DNA of 64,000 bases, taken from Takakia lepidozioides (lineage: Eukaryota; Streptophyta; Takakiopsida; Takakiales; Takakiaceae). Position 1 is the first letter of the stretch; every line of letters starts with the position of its first letter. Under the pieces are notes generated by a model. It did not search any database, was not told the origin of the DNA, and worked only from the letters and a program-made list of their open reading frames with translations. Positions 22,083 through 33,180 of the stretch are shown here, in pieces. The position numbers were made by a program, and so were the translations under genes. The stretch is from positions 59,873,053-59,937,052 of the forward strand of contig CM060732.1 of the NCBI GenBank assembly GCA_030704615.1, read 5' to 3'.

Positions 22083-24250
22083 ATGACTGGATTACTTTTT
22101 GCAGAGCACATGTATGAATTGCAATTGGAGGTCATTGTGAATCCATCAACAGCATTAATTGCTAACACCATTGGCGTTCCTACGAAGCTGGACAGTACCC
22201 AAAGTATCACTACTTGGCACAACAGACTGGCTTATCTCAATCATGCAATGATTAAGGAGATGGAGTCTAACAAATTGGTTGACGGCCTCATCATTTCTGG
22301 TGAGAGAGATAAAGAATTCTGCACTGGTTGTGTACTTGGCAAAAGTCATCGTTCACCATTCCCTATGCATCCTATTCGTGACAAAGCCACGACACCGGGA
22401 TTCTTGGTTCATATGGACATATGTGGTCCATTTCCTCCTTCCCTAGGAGGTATGAGATACTTCATACTTTTCAAGGATGATTGCTCCGAATACCGTATCC
22501 TCTATTGCATGAAGTCTCGCGATGAAACGCTTCTTTGTTTAAAGCGTATGTTTCATACCACAAAGAGAGAGACGGGTAATTCTATCACTATTCTCGGGAC
22601 TGATCGTGCACGAGAATTTGAGTTCAAGAAGTTTATGAACGATGAAGGGATTCATCATGAATTAACCACAGCATATACACCCGAACAAAACTCAGTGGCA
22701 GAACGTGAAAATCAGACCATCGTCGAGAGTGTTCGAAGTATGTTACATTTTAGTGGCATGCCAATTAAGCTATGGGGTGAAGCTGCCTATACTGCAGCAT
22801 ATGTTCTCAATTGCTCGGTGACACACATGATCAACAATGCTACATCGTTTTAGATTTGGACGGAACCAAGCCATCTATTGCTCACTTGAAGATATTTGGC
22901 TGTGAAGGCTATGTTCATATTCCAAAGGAATTAAGAACCAAGCTCCAACCTAAAAGTAAGTCCAGTGTCTTTTGTGGCTACGATGATTCATCGAAGGGAT
23001 ATCGTTTTTGGGATAGAGGTACCCAACGTGTTATTGTCAGCAGAGATGTGATCTTCCGTGAAGACTCTTTTCCGTTTCTGAGCAATCCTCCATCTGAAAC
23101 CTCTCCATCATGCGTCACTTTGTCTATACCTGCTGACATTGAAACAGTGGATTCCGATTCTTTGCCAGAAAGTGACAATGCGGACATGTCCACAGCTATG
23201 GATTCATTGGCTATGGCTTCCAGTCCTGAGACCTCACATTCTGGTAGCCCTGAGATTCAACTTGATGCGATCATACCGATTTGTCCGGAGACTCCTCCAA
23301 TCATATTGTCACCACCTCGCCCTACGGAGTTTATTTTACCTGCGGGTGATCTACCAGAAGGCACAGTTCGCTCTCGGCAATTTCCAGTACGTTATGGAGA
23401 TTGGGTCTCTTATGCCTGTACAACAACTATGGATAATTCTCCTATTGTTGACCCTGTCGATTATTATCAGGCTATTGATTCCCCACAACAAGCTGAGTGG
23501 TTACATGCTATGAGGGAGGAATACACATCCCTTATGGAGAATCAGACGTGGTCTCTTACTCCATTGCCTCCTAATCGGAAGACAGTGAAATGCAAATGGA
23601 TATTTAAGGTCAAATATAACTTAGATGGAAGCATTGAGAGGTTCAAGGCTCGTTTGGTGGCCAAGGGATTCATACAGAAACCTTGTATTGATTTTACTGA
23701 AACTTTCGCACATGTTGCTAAATTTGACAGCTTCCGAACCATACTTTCCATTGTGGCAGCAGATGATATGGAGCTCGAGCAGTTTGATGTCAAGACAACG
23801 TTTCTTTATGGAGAATTAGCTGAAGAGGTTTTGTTTTGCTTCTTAACCAGGGCCCAGTGGCATGGGGCTCACGCAAGCAATGGTAGTAGGCAGAATATGT
23901 CGCTGCATGCACAGCAGCAAAGGAAACTATGGTTAACGAGACTTCTGTTTGATTTGGGATATCCACAAATTGATCCAACTGCTTTGCATAGTGATAATCA
24001 GGCAGCAATTCGTCTGGTACATAATCCAGAATTCCATCGGCGGACGAAGCATATTGACCTGCAGTACCACATGATTCGCGAATACCAGTCCAATGGTGAA
24101 ATTTTGATTTCATACGTTTCTACTCACGATCAGCTGGCTGGTGTGTTTACGAAAGGCCTTACTCCATACAAGTTCAATCGCATGTGCACTCTGTTAAATT
24201 GTCTTGCAGTGCACTCAGCTGCAGTTGAAGTGAGAGAATGTAGTGTTTGA
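22083..24250 (+). pseudogene. Copia integrase, reverse transcriptase and RNase H remnants
   Basis: Integrase: an H-H-C-C zinc domain (HNRLAYLNH ... CTGCVLGK) and DDE catalytic motifs (HMDICGPFP, LGTDRAREF, EQNSVAERENQ) in frame 22083-22853. Frame 22811-24250 then gives the GAG_pre/RT start (KCKWIFKVKYNLDGSIERFK, LVAKGF, FDVKTTFLYGELAEEV) and jumps directly to RNase H motifs (HSDNQAAIRLVHNP, RTKHIDLQYHMIRE). The whole palm region with the YVDD box is missing between about 23,840 and 23,860, so the element cannot reverse-transcribe itself. Confidence 0.85.
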
Positions 24251-24268
24251 ATTCCAGCTGAGTGGAAG

Positions 24269-24635
24269 TATTGGAGGTTTACAGTACAACTTATAGTTAA
24301 ACACTACATTATGTTTAGTATAGCTTGTAGTTAAATACTTCATTAGGTTTAGTGACTTATTATTCATCTGTGCTACTACTTAGTGTCTTCTTCGATTGGT
24401 TTCGATGCTTCTTGATTCTTACGTTAGGTGTTCCTGCTTGGTAGCCTCTGCAGGGTTTTGATGTTCTTGTTTGGTAGTCTTTGCTAGGTTTTGATGCTCA
24501 TGTAGCTTGATTGTCTACTACTGCTCGATGACAGTTGATTAGTGTTAAACATCTTAATATTTCAAGAACGTGCTATCAATCAAATGCATTCAAGGAAACT
24601 GCCTACAATGTTAGCAAAACATTTACTGCAGAGTC
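24269..24635 (+). repeat. Copia 3' LTR with inverted terminal segment
   Basis: Direct match to the 5' LTR from TATTGGAGG to TTAAACATCT. The next 77 bp (24559-24635) is the reverse complement of the 5' LTR end (20674-20750), with a few mismatches. Confidence 0.8.
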
Positions 24636-24639
24636 CTTA

Positions 24640-25795
24640 AAATACTCCCACTCACGTAACAGAAGAGAAGAAGGTCCACCATTTCACATTCTGACTACAT
24701 ACATTGTGCAGACTGATTGTAGCGTCTCGTTTTCTCTCTCTGGACCATTTCCCATCTCAATTCGTAGCCTTGAGAACCAACTTGGAAGGTGCCAAGGACC
24801 CACATGAGGGTAGGTGGGCCTGATTATGTGCTTGTGTCTTAAAATTTTGAGAGTGGTTATAAGTTTTCCGTCTGTACCCCATGTGTGTTGCACATAGAAC
24901 TTCCTGAGATCTTCTTGAATCAGCGAGTTCCTCATGTTGTTTGTAAGTATGACCTCCAGTAGGGGGTTAAGGATTTGCGGTGTTGCATCCAAGGAACTTG
25001 CCCACCGGCTGTACCAGTAGAGAGAGAGGCATTGTATTTTCCTGCCAAACATTATCTTGATTGATTTCCCTTTGCTATCTTGTTTCCCTCCGAAGGTGGC
25101 ACTTGCTTCAATGAAGCTTATGGTTTCTTGTTCTCCCAGGGCTCCTGCATATGATCTGGCCTTTGGTCTCTTTTGTTGACTTATGGCCTTTTGCCTTCAT
25201 GCCTTTTCGTGAAGAAGTGGTTTCCTGATCAGCGAATAATTGATTTGGGTAGATTTGGCAGAGTTTTCGGCCAAGGAAGCCAGCAAGCAAAGCAGAGCAA
25301 ACGCGTTAGTGCTTGCGCGCCTTGAAGCAAGCACACAAGGTTGTTTACTGGCTCTTTCTCCATTTTGTCATTCAGTGGTTCTCTGATGCTGTAAGGTGTA
25401 CTATCTGTTGTCATAAAGCCTGTGTGTTTCCAGGCTAGTGTTTCCACTAGCCTGTCCTCTCTCCCTGTTGATCTTAATATGGCATTTTCTTTGGCTCTGT
25501 ACAAGCCATAGCCGTTTTGGGTTGAGTTTCTCTTATGATTTCTGATGTTCTCTTGAAATGTCCACGATAGTACTTTACTAGCTGCACATCAGATTTTCCT
25601 TACCAATGACTTCACTTGGGCAGTGATCTATTTATATGCCACATGGCCCTCATCTTGGTCATTTGTAGAATGTGGCCAAAACTTGTTTTAAAAACACTCT
25701 TGATATAAATCAGTTTTGAGTCATCCAAATGTTTTTGGTTCCTGCCATGTATTTGTATTCTATGTTTTGCTGTATTTCTAATAGATTTTCAATGC
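24640..25795. other. No gene recognised
   Basis: Several minus-strand frames of 60-122 codons (24,684-25,504) partly overlap in different phases and might be a decayed coding region, but no domain is recognisable. Confidence 0.35.
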
Positions 25796-26012
25796 AGTGC
25801 AGTGAATCAATAAATTTAAATACAAAACCCACTAATTCACATTTATATAGATATAAAATAAATAATCAAAATAATAAAAATTAAAAATTAAATAACAGTA
25901 ATAAACCAAAAAATAATAAAACCAAATATAAAAAAAAGCCTCCCCAATTTATTTATTTATATTTTATTTATTTAAATATAAAATATATTTTATATTTATG
26001 TATATATATATA
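25795..26012. other. AT-rich tract
   Basis: About 200 bp almost wholly A and T, with runs of ATAAA, TTTATTTA and TATATA. Sharp right edge at the ACGTCA cluster. Confidence 0.7.
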
Positions 26013-26013
26013 C

Positions 26014-26150
26014 TAGGTACACGTCATGCATCCACGTCATACTATACGTCATGCATTCATGTCATAATTCATTTAAACCACTTTACTACACGTCATAACC
26101 ACGTCATAGCCACGTCGCATCCACGTCATACTGTGCTACCTACACGTCAC
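26014..26150. promoter_or_regulatory. Cluster of ACGTCA motifs
   Basis: Seven ACGTCA hexamers, most as CACGTCAT, plus near matches (ATGTCAT, ACGTCGC) lie within about 135 bp. ACGTCA (TGACGT) is the core bound by plant bZIP (TGA/as-1) factors, so this could be a promoter or LTR enhancer; it could equally be the subterminal repeat array of an unrecognised transposon. No gene start is evident next to it. Confidence 0.45.
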
Positions 26151-26550
26151 CCCCTAGGTTTTACTGTCACATTTCACTGTCAGAACCTGGCATCTGGATT
26201 CGACCGCTTGACTGAAACAACTCGACCTTTGTCATGCATGTTTGATTATGGAGGCTGGGAGTAAAAATGTCGCAAACAACTAAAAAATGAGTCAAATACA
26301 GAGTCAAAAAGCCCAGTTTGTATTGTAGTTGTCGTGCGCATACATATCGCTACAGAACTACATTGCTGTCCAAAACCACACAACACATGTGCACACCACA
26401 CACTATTATTCCACTAGTCCAGCCACTAGTCCAACCATTAGGCTACAACTAGTCAGTCACTAGGCTGCCACTATGCTGCCCACTATGGCAGTCACTAGTC
26501 TACACAATGATAAAGAAGAAGAATACAAGCACAAGCTCATGCGAGCTCAC

Positions 26551-27339
26551 AGCATCCCACAGGAGGCCAGGTCCACAATCCCGGAAAGCATGCGATCATG
26601 GGAAGCTGAGCAGTGTGGGTAATGTTGCTCGTGGTTGACCCACCTTGTTGACCACTGCCAAAGGCGAACGGTCATCGTGTCTCATACGCTGAGACTGCCT
26701 CCATGTGTCCAGAATGTTATCCACTGTGAGATGTGCTGGCCGTTGCACCCCATCAAATGCACGCTTGAGCAGTGCGGGTGGCATCATGTTAGTCCACCAT
26801 AGCCGTGGACGATGAGCCTGTGACCCCACTGTAGCTGCATCTAACAACACTGCTGACCCAAGCCACGACCGGACTTGATGCACACTGGCCATCATCCTGG
26901 CTCGAGAATCGCCCATCAGTGGCACATTCTCCAAGATGTATGCTGGAGATACAACTTGATGAAGCTGCAAGTGGCGCAAAACCCGCACCATCTCCCAAAA
27001 CAGACCCGACCTCGAGTCTCGCAATCCATTGTCATGCTCGGCTCATGAATGCCCTTGGCAGGGCCAACCTGCCACTACCAGATCAATGAAACCAACCCGC
27101 TCCAAATCTTGCGCCCCCAGCAACGAAATGTCTGCTGACAAGGCCTGCTGATATCCACGAACTGCAGCCACCAGCAACAACTCAGGGTACCGCTGCACCA
27201 ACTGAGCAACATGGCAAAGTGAAATGCGTCGTGCAGTCTCATCCCTCTCCACATACAGGTAACGCCGAACTCGTACACCTGCATATAACACAGCAGCCAA
27301 TCTGGTGCTGATCCCGCCAAGCAAGTCCAGAAGACAAAT
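26551..27339 (-). pseudogene. C5-cytosine DNA methyltransferase domain carried by the retroelement
   Basis: Motifs appear in the canonical order: I (LLDLLGGISTRLAAVLYAGV), II (YLYVERDETARR), III (ADISLLGAQDLE), IV with the catalytic Cys (DLVVAGWPCQGHS), V (GLRDSRSGLFWEMVR), VI (YILENVP) and VIII (AHRPRLWWTN), then LPTLLSFP and FRDCGPGLLWD from the target-recognition side. The AHRPR-WTN block resembles DNMT3/DRM enzymes (AHRARYFWGN), while PCQ is the motif IV form of DNMT1, CMT and bacterial enzymes. The family transfers a methyl group from S-adenosylmethionine to cytosine. The frame is shared with the upstream protease, so it is a polyprotein part, not a captured host gene with its own start. 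It is broken by TGA at 27043-27045, just after motif IV, and TGA at 26596-26598. Motifs IX-X are cut off at the LTR junction. Confidence 0.85.
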
Positions 27340-27344
27340 GCTTT

Positions 27345-28689
27345 CATCCGGATACTGCCACACAATAGGTGTGGTGTCCAATGGAGACAACTGAGATGGT
27401 CCTGGTGCAATCCCCGCATTCTCCTCCTCTCCTGATGGTACAAAAGCCTCCACCCAGGCTTGTTGCACCCGTCGATCAGCAACCCGCTGCAAATCCTTGC
27501 TTGTGGCCCACAATGGAGTCTGAGCAACCATGGCAGGCAACTCTGTCATATCATACATGTCATCTTGTTCTCCTGGAGGTATGTCATCCTCTGAATGAGC
27601 GTTTCTTTCAAGCAACTCTCCAGGCCAAGTCACTGCAGCTGTGAATGCTGCTAGTGTCGACATCTTGCCCCGCTGGGCAACTGCAACTCCTCCTATAAAC
27701 GTCACAGGGAGCTGCACACGCCGGACCTCCCCTGACTGCCATCTAGACCTATAGGAAGCTGACTCCTCCCAAAAATCCAGGGTGAAGCCCATGGGATACA
27801 ACATTGCCCCACCAACCAGGACATCGTACGAGACCACGTTTGTCACAATGGCCTTGGCTTGCATCACTGAGCCATCTGTAGGGTGATCTGGCCGTAGTCT
27901 GATAGCCAACTCATGTCGTGTCATGCCCCGAGCGTGCTCCGATCCTCCCAGAGACGTCTGTATCTGGAAAGGACAAGGCTCCATATCCGCCTCCATGAGG
28001 CCCAAGCCTGCAATAGCAGCTCTGCCCAGCATCAATGGCTGAGCTCCTGAGTCCAATAAGACCCGCAGTGGCCGGTACCTCTTGCCTGCCGGTCCACTCA
28101 AACAGAAAATGCCATCCTGGTTGTCTAACATGACAACTCCAGGTGTCACCATGGCGCGCTCAATGGCTGGCCTAGCTGACAGCTCCATCAACCTGGCAGC
28201 TGCAGCTTGCCATGGTGCCGCCGTGGCAGTCTTGACCCTCAAATCCGAGGATCCCTCCGGCACTACACCTCCCACTATCTCCGCAGAAGATGAAGTAACC
28301 TCCCCACTCTCACAGAGTATAGCTGCCAGCCTGAACACCTCAGCTGGTCTTACCCCCGGCGTCGCAATCATGGTAGCCGAGAACAATGGAGCCTGACACA
28401 CAGATGTGGCCGCTCCCAACAGCACATTAATTGCCGTAGCCTTGGCAACACTAGGTAGTGGTGCTGCCCGTGTAGCTCTCCCCAATGGCGTAGTAACCTC
28501 CGCCTCGGTAACAATCGGGCGAGAACTAGGTGTCATGGATGGCGTCGACACTGTCTCCGCCAATGTGAATGACTGAGGGAGCCTAGCCTGACGGCTTGCC
28601 TCCCCACGCTGTGGATCCAACTCCACCTCTGCAACTCGTGGCTCAGGAACTCGTGCTGTTCCTCGAGTCACGGCTGCAGCAGACTCCAC
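27345..28689 (-). pseudogene. Retroelement aspartic protease and linker
   Basis: A 448-residue open stretch in the gag frame. The catalytic motif is LLDSGAQPLMLGRAAIAGLG (around 28,053), followed by the ILVG-type flap and second lobe (VSYDVLVGGAMLYPMGFTLDF), as in Ty3/gypsy-type retropepsins. About 200 residues of low-complexity linker precede it and about 140 follow before the methyltransferase motifs. Its role would be to cleave the polyprotein. Open within itself; stops lie just upstream at 28690-28692 and 28792-28794. Confidence 0.8.
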
Positions 28690-28818
28690 CTACACTAGTG
28701 GTAGTGCTGCTCCGCACATGAATCCCATGCCTACCATATCTCCTCCCTCAGGAGCAGGAGGTGGACCATCCGGCCTTGGAGCCGGTACCACCTAAGTTGT
28801 AGCCATGGCAGCGAGCCT

Positions 28819-30283
28819 CTACTCTAGCTGCTGAAGCCGGTTGGCCATGCCTTGGTCAACACGCTGACCTCCGTGTCTTTGGCCATGTTGAGCTTGCCCT
28901 TGGCCTACACCCCGTGCCTGGCCACCTCGTCCTCTTTGGGCTGCTCCCCCTCGCCCCCGGCCACCATTGTTCCCTTGGAACTGGCTTGGGTGCAACTCGG
29001 GATGCAAACCATAACATTGGGCCTCTCCATGCCCGTGCTTACCACAATGCCCACACTGCAACTGTGCAGGCTGTGCATGTGCCGGCCCTTTGCCTCCCTC
29101 TAGACAATCCTTCTTGACGTGGGGTCCTCCACATGTCCAACACACCACATCCGCCCGTTATTGGCCTGCAAATGAAGGGAGAGACCCTTGCATCTGAGGT
29201 CCTCTCTGCCCTTCCCTGAGCTTCACCTGAGCCCCCTTATTGCCTTGAGCACGTTGAGGTAGTGGTTGGCTAGGAGCACCACTACCCCGTGGTGTCTCCT
29301 TAGCAAATCCCACCATGACCACTCGTTCCTCCACCATGTTGAGCTCTATCCGCTCTGCCAGCAAAAACACATTTGCTAAGGTGGGTTGGGCCGCTTGTAG
29401 GAGAGTTGCATCCCGCACCCTTCTCCTCAGCTCCTTGTCCAATATCCCATACCAAAATTGGACTGCCTGAGCTTCCGTAAACCCTTGGGTTACATTTATC
29501 AAGCGCCTCATGTGAGTGAAAGCCTCCATCAAGCTCTCAGTAGGCTTCCTTTGGAACTCTTGCAAACTCCGCAACTTCTCTATCCTCACCCCTTGGTAGT
29601 TCCCTCTCAACTCTTCGAAGAACTCCACAACAGGGTTGAAGGCAGGCATGGGTACTGGTGCTGGTGCGGTAGTGGCTTGGGTGGACGTCGTAGCTACGGT
29701 ACCACCAGTCCTACTAGTCCCACTTCTGTTTGCTGAAGCTGCCGGTGCAGCGGCAGGTGTAGCCACTGCCCTTGTGACTCTAGTGCCCCTAGTGATGGAG
29801 ACATAGTCGGGTGACCAGTACATCCTCCACTCCTCGATCTCAACCTCATGCCCCCGCCTGAACTCATGATAATCATCCATAGGCGGCCCCTCAAGGTGCT
29901 GAAACAGCCCCTTCCATGCCATGAAAGGCGTAAATAGTTGTGGATTGCGCATTTGCTACAAATCACACCAACTATCAAACTCTTGGATAAAATCATCCAA
30001 CTCGATGGTGCCCACCGCCCCAGAGTACCTTCGTGGCCCCTTGGTAGCTCCATATATCTCCTCCATTGTGTCCCACAACAATGGCAAGGAAACAACTTGC
30101 ACCGCCAGTATGAGTCCTCCTGATTCACAATCCGAAATCAGAACCTTCTGTAAAAGACATAGGAGGTGAAGGTGGCCTAAACCGCACACCTCGTCTCGTG
30201 TACCCACTAGTATCGCTAGTGCTCGAACCGGCACTGTCCCCAGCAACTAGTGGCACCTCCGTGTTGACAACTCAACCAGTCAT
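28819..30283 (-). pseudogene. Retroelement gag with two zinc knuckles
   Basis: Gag probably begins with the ATG at 30283 (MTG, then TGA at 30272-30274, then VVNTEVPLVAG and a Ser/Thr-rich stretch to RFRPPSPPMSFTEG). A frameshift near 30,100 leads into the main frame: ELDDFIQEFDSWCDL, TAG at 29956-29958, then the capsid-like part (FTPFMAWKGLFQHLEGPPM, FFEELRGNYQGVRIEKLRSL, EAQAVQFWYGILDKELRRRV). After TAA at 29158-29160 come two knuckles, CWTCGGPHVKKDC and CGHCGKHGHGEAQC. TAG at 28819-28821 ends this part, with the protease frame continuing in phase. Gag_pre-type retrotransposon capsid; would package the RNA. Confidence 0.8.
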
Positions 30284-30929
30284 GAACATGTCCCTAACCC
30301 CCTCTCCAAAAAGGTAACCGGGTAGAGAACCTGTTGCGGCTTATGGTTTGGAATACTAAGTTCCTAACATAGCTTACACTTGTACCTGCATCCACCGCAA
30401 GCACTCCTATGGTTGGCTGGTCATCACCTCCAACCTTACCATAGGAGAAACAATGATGGTCTGGCTGGTCATCACCCCAGCCTCACCATCGACAGCATGC
30501 TCTAGGAGTGGCCGGTGATCAAATCCGGACCAATCACCTATAAAAACAAGCACCCACACAAAACTAGCATGGCGCACAGTCAAGCATGCAGGTATGGAGG
30601 GGATCCAAACACAAGAAATCAGAGCGACAACTCCCCCACACTAAAAACAACTCCACGGTGTTGCTCCTGCAAGGACACCCCAGCCCAAACCCGGACTGAC
30701 TCTTGCCTCCACCTGCGGAAAGGTCTTGGCCTAATGAGAGGGTGGAAACTACGAGGAAGAGAAGCTAAAGCAATGCCTAACCCCAGCATGCCCTCATCCC
30801 AACACTCTTCCTCTCCTCTCTTCCCTCACTTGCATGACCATGGGAATATCATGAAGATATTCCTCAAACCGCCCTCCACGAGCTTCAAAATTCGGCCTTC
30901 AAGACCACATGCCAGTCCTTAGGCAGTCC

Positions 30930-32290
30930 ACTAGTGCCTCCACGAGTCAATACAGGCCGTCCACAGGTCAACACGGGCCACCACAGACCCAGCACAGGCC
31001 CACACAGCTCACTGGTCACAACCATCACAGCCCCACACAAGCCACAGCCTGTCACAGCCCTACGCAGGTCACAGGGTCATAGGCCGTAGCCTATCACAGC
31101 CCGTCACAGCCCCAAAGGCCACATGTCATAGCCTGTCACAGCCCATCACAACCCCAAAGGCCACAGGCACAGCCTGTCACAGCCCTACAAAGGTCACAGG
31201 GTCACAGCCCCAAAGGCCACAGCCCCTCACAGCCCGTCACAAACCCCACAGGCCACAGGGCACAGCCTGTCCCAGCCTGCCACAACCTGTCACAGCCCCA
31301 CAGGCCACATGGCACAACCTATCACAGCCTTACATAGGTCACAGGGGTCACAGCCCAAAGGCCATAGCCCGTCACAGCCCGTCACAGCCCCACAGGCCAC
31401 AGGGCACAGCCTGTCACAACCCGCCACAGCCCATCACAGCCCCACAGGCCACATGGCACAGCCTGTCACAGCTACACAGGTCACAGGGGTCACAGCCCCA
31501 AAGGCCACAGCCCCTCACAGCCCGTCACCGCCCCACAGGCCACAGGCCACAGCCTGTCACAGCCCCTCACAGCCCCACAGGCCACAGGGCACAGCTTGTC
31601 ACAGCCCGCCACAGCCCATCACAGCCCATCACAGCTCGCCACAGCCTGTCACAGCCCCACAGGCCACAGGCCACAGCCTATCACAACCCCTCATAGCCCG
31701 TCACAGCCCCACAGGCCACAGGGCACAGCCTATCACAGCCCCTCACAGCCCGTCACAGCCCCACAGGCCATTGGGCACAACCTGTCACAGCCCGTCACAG
31801 CCCGTCACAGCTCGCCACAGCCTGTCACAGCCCGTCACAGCCCGTCACAGCTCGCCACAGCCTGTCACAGCCCCTCATAGCCCGTCACAACCCCACAGGC
31901 CACACGGCACAGCTTGTCACAGCCCCACAGGCCACTGGGCACAGCCTGTCACAGCCCGTCACAGCCTGTCACAACCCCTCACAGCCCGTCACAGCTCGCC
32001 ACAATCTGTCACAGCCCGTCACAGCCCCACAAGCCACAGGGCACAGCCTGTCACAGCCCCTCATAGCCCATCACAGCCCCACAGGCCACAAGGCACAGCC
32101 TGTCACATCCCCTCACAGCCCGTCACAGCCCCAAAGGCCACTGGGCACAGTCTGTCACAGCCCGCCACATCCTGTCACAGCCCCTCACAGCCCATCACAG
32201 CGTGTCACAGCCCGTCACAGCCCCACAGGCCACAGGGCATAGCCTGTCACAACCCACCACAGCCTGTCACAGCCAGTCACAGCTCCACAG
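30930..32290. repeat. CACAGCCC minisatellite in the retroelement leader
   Basis: Some 1.35 kb built from 10-bp units (GTCACAGCCC and variants) arranged in higher-order blocks that also contain CACAGGCCACAGGGCACAGC. It lies between the LTR-like blocks and gag. The array is open for 330 codons on the plus strand only because its period favours one frame. Confidence 0.85.
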
Positions 32291-32639
32291 GCCACTCATG
32301 ACAGTTTAGCCATTTCTCCAAGGGGTTTAGCCACGCCAAGCTAGGGTTTGTGTCTCTTGGACTCTAGGCTTCTTTGCACCGAGCTATGGCGGCTGTGAAG
32401 AAATCAGCAAGGTATTCTTGCTCTTTCGGCTCCTACACACCACCAATAGTAGTCCTAAGCCATGAGGAAGATGGTTGCCACAAACCAAGCCTTCTTTCTC
32501 ACTTAGACTCCCCAAACACGCCACTAAACTCAATGGCAAACAACCAAGCCTTGCTGGTTTCCAGCCCTTGTGAGCACTCATTCAAGCGTTTCCTTTGGCC
32601 ATAGCATCTGTCTTAGAGCCTATTCCAGCCCCCTACACC

Positions 32640-33180
32640 TGCCACTTCAAGAGCCATGCTCTATCTAGGCTTGAGATTGAAACCCCAACTCAGAACACGC
32701 TCTACAAGTGTCGGACTGTCACATAAGAGCAGATCAGCCCCTTATCTTCTCTTCTAGTTCTCTAAAGCTTGAAAACAAAAGCCCAATGGACTGAAGGCAT
32801 GCTCCACACATGCCCCACTCTCACCACTAGAGAATCAGCCCCTTTGCTTTCTTTCTTGCACCCACCAACCTAAAAATACACGCTTCAGTGGGCTGGAAGC
32901 ATGCTCCACACATGCCCTACAGGGAAACCAGCCCCTTCATTCATTTCTTGCACTCCCAAACCTGAAAGTACAAGCCTTCAACAGGCTGAAAGCATGCTCC
33001 ACACATGCATTGCTCTCACATAAGGGAAGTCAGCCCTTCCCTCTTCCTTGCTTGCCCTCCAAGCTTGAAGATGGAAGCTTCAATGAGCTGAATACATGCT
33101 CCACACATGCAACCTCTTCACACAAGAGGTATCAGCCCCCTATCTTGGCTCCTTAGCTCCTTGATGCTCTCTAAGACAAG
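32640..33180. repeat. About 100-bp tandem repeat, four to five diverged units
   Basis: Each unit has CATGCTCCACACATGC followed by CTCTCACATAAG-like text and CAGCCCCTT; the GCTCCACACATGC motif starts near 32,801, 32,903, 32,997 and 33,098 (spacing 102, 94, 101). Probably part of the retroelement's LTR or leader. Confidence 0.65.

Larger units (their letters stand above)
20386..24635 (+). mobile_element. Ty1/copia LTR retrotransposon, defective
   Basis: Two related LTRs (20386-20756 and 24269-24635) enclose gag and pol remnants in copia order: gag, zinc knuckle, protease, integrase, reverse transcriptase, RNase H. Integrase before reverse transcriptase is diagnostic of copia. Several frameshifts and stops are present, and the reverse transcriptase catalytic core is deleted. 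It lies 50 bp downstream of the end of the left DA2-like duplicate. I found no matching target duplication, which fits a rearranged right end. Confidence 0.88.

Noticed and set aside
24684-25504. Minus-strand gene in several overlapping frames
   Set aside because: No domain, no consistent phase and no splice-compatible exon chain could be built.
26596-30274. Programmed stop-codon readthrough in the methyltransferase element
   Set aside because: One gag-pol readthrough stop is plausible, but eight stops at unrelated positions point to decay.
30930-32290. CRISPR-like repeat and spacer appearance
   Set aside because: Units are contiguous variants of a 10-bp motif with no unique spacers, in a eukaryotic genome.
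31309-32301. 330-codon open frame rich in His, Ser, Pro, Gln
   Set aside because: It is the CACAGCCC minisatellite read in a favoured frame; the same repeat opens other frames too. No non-repetitive coding sequence.
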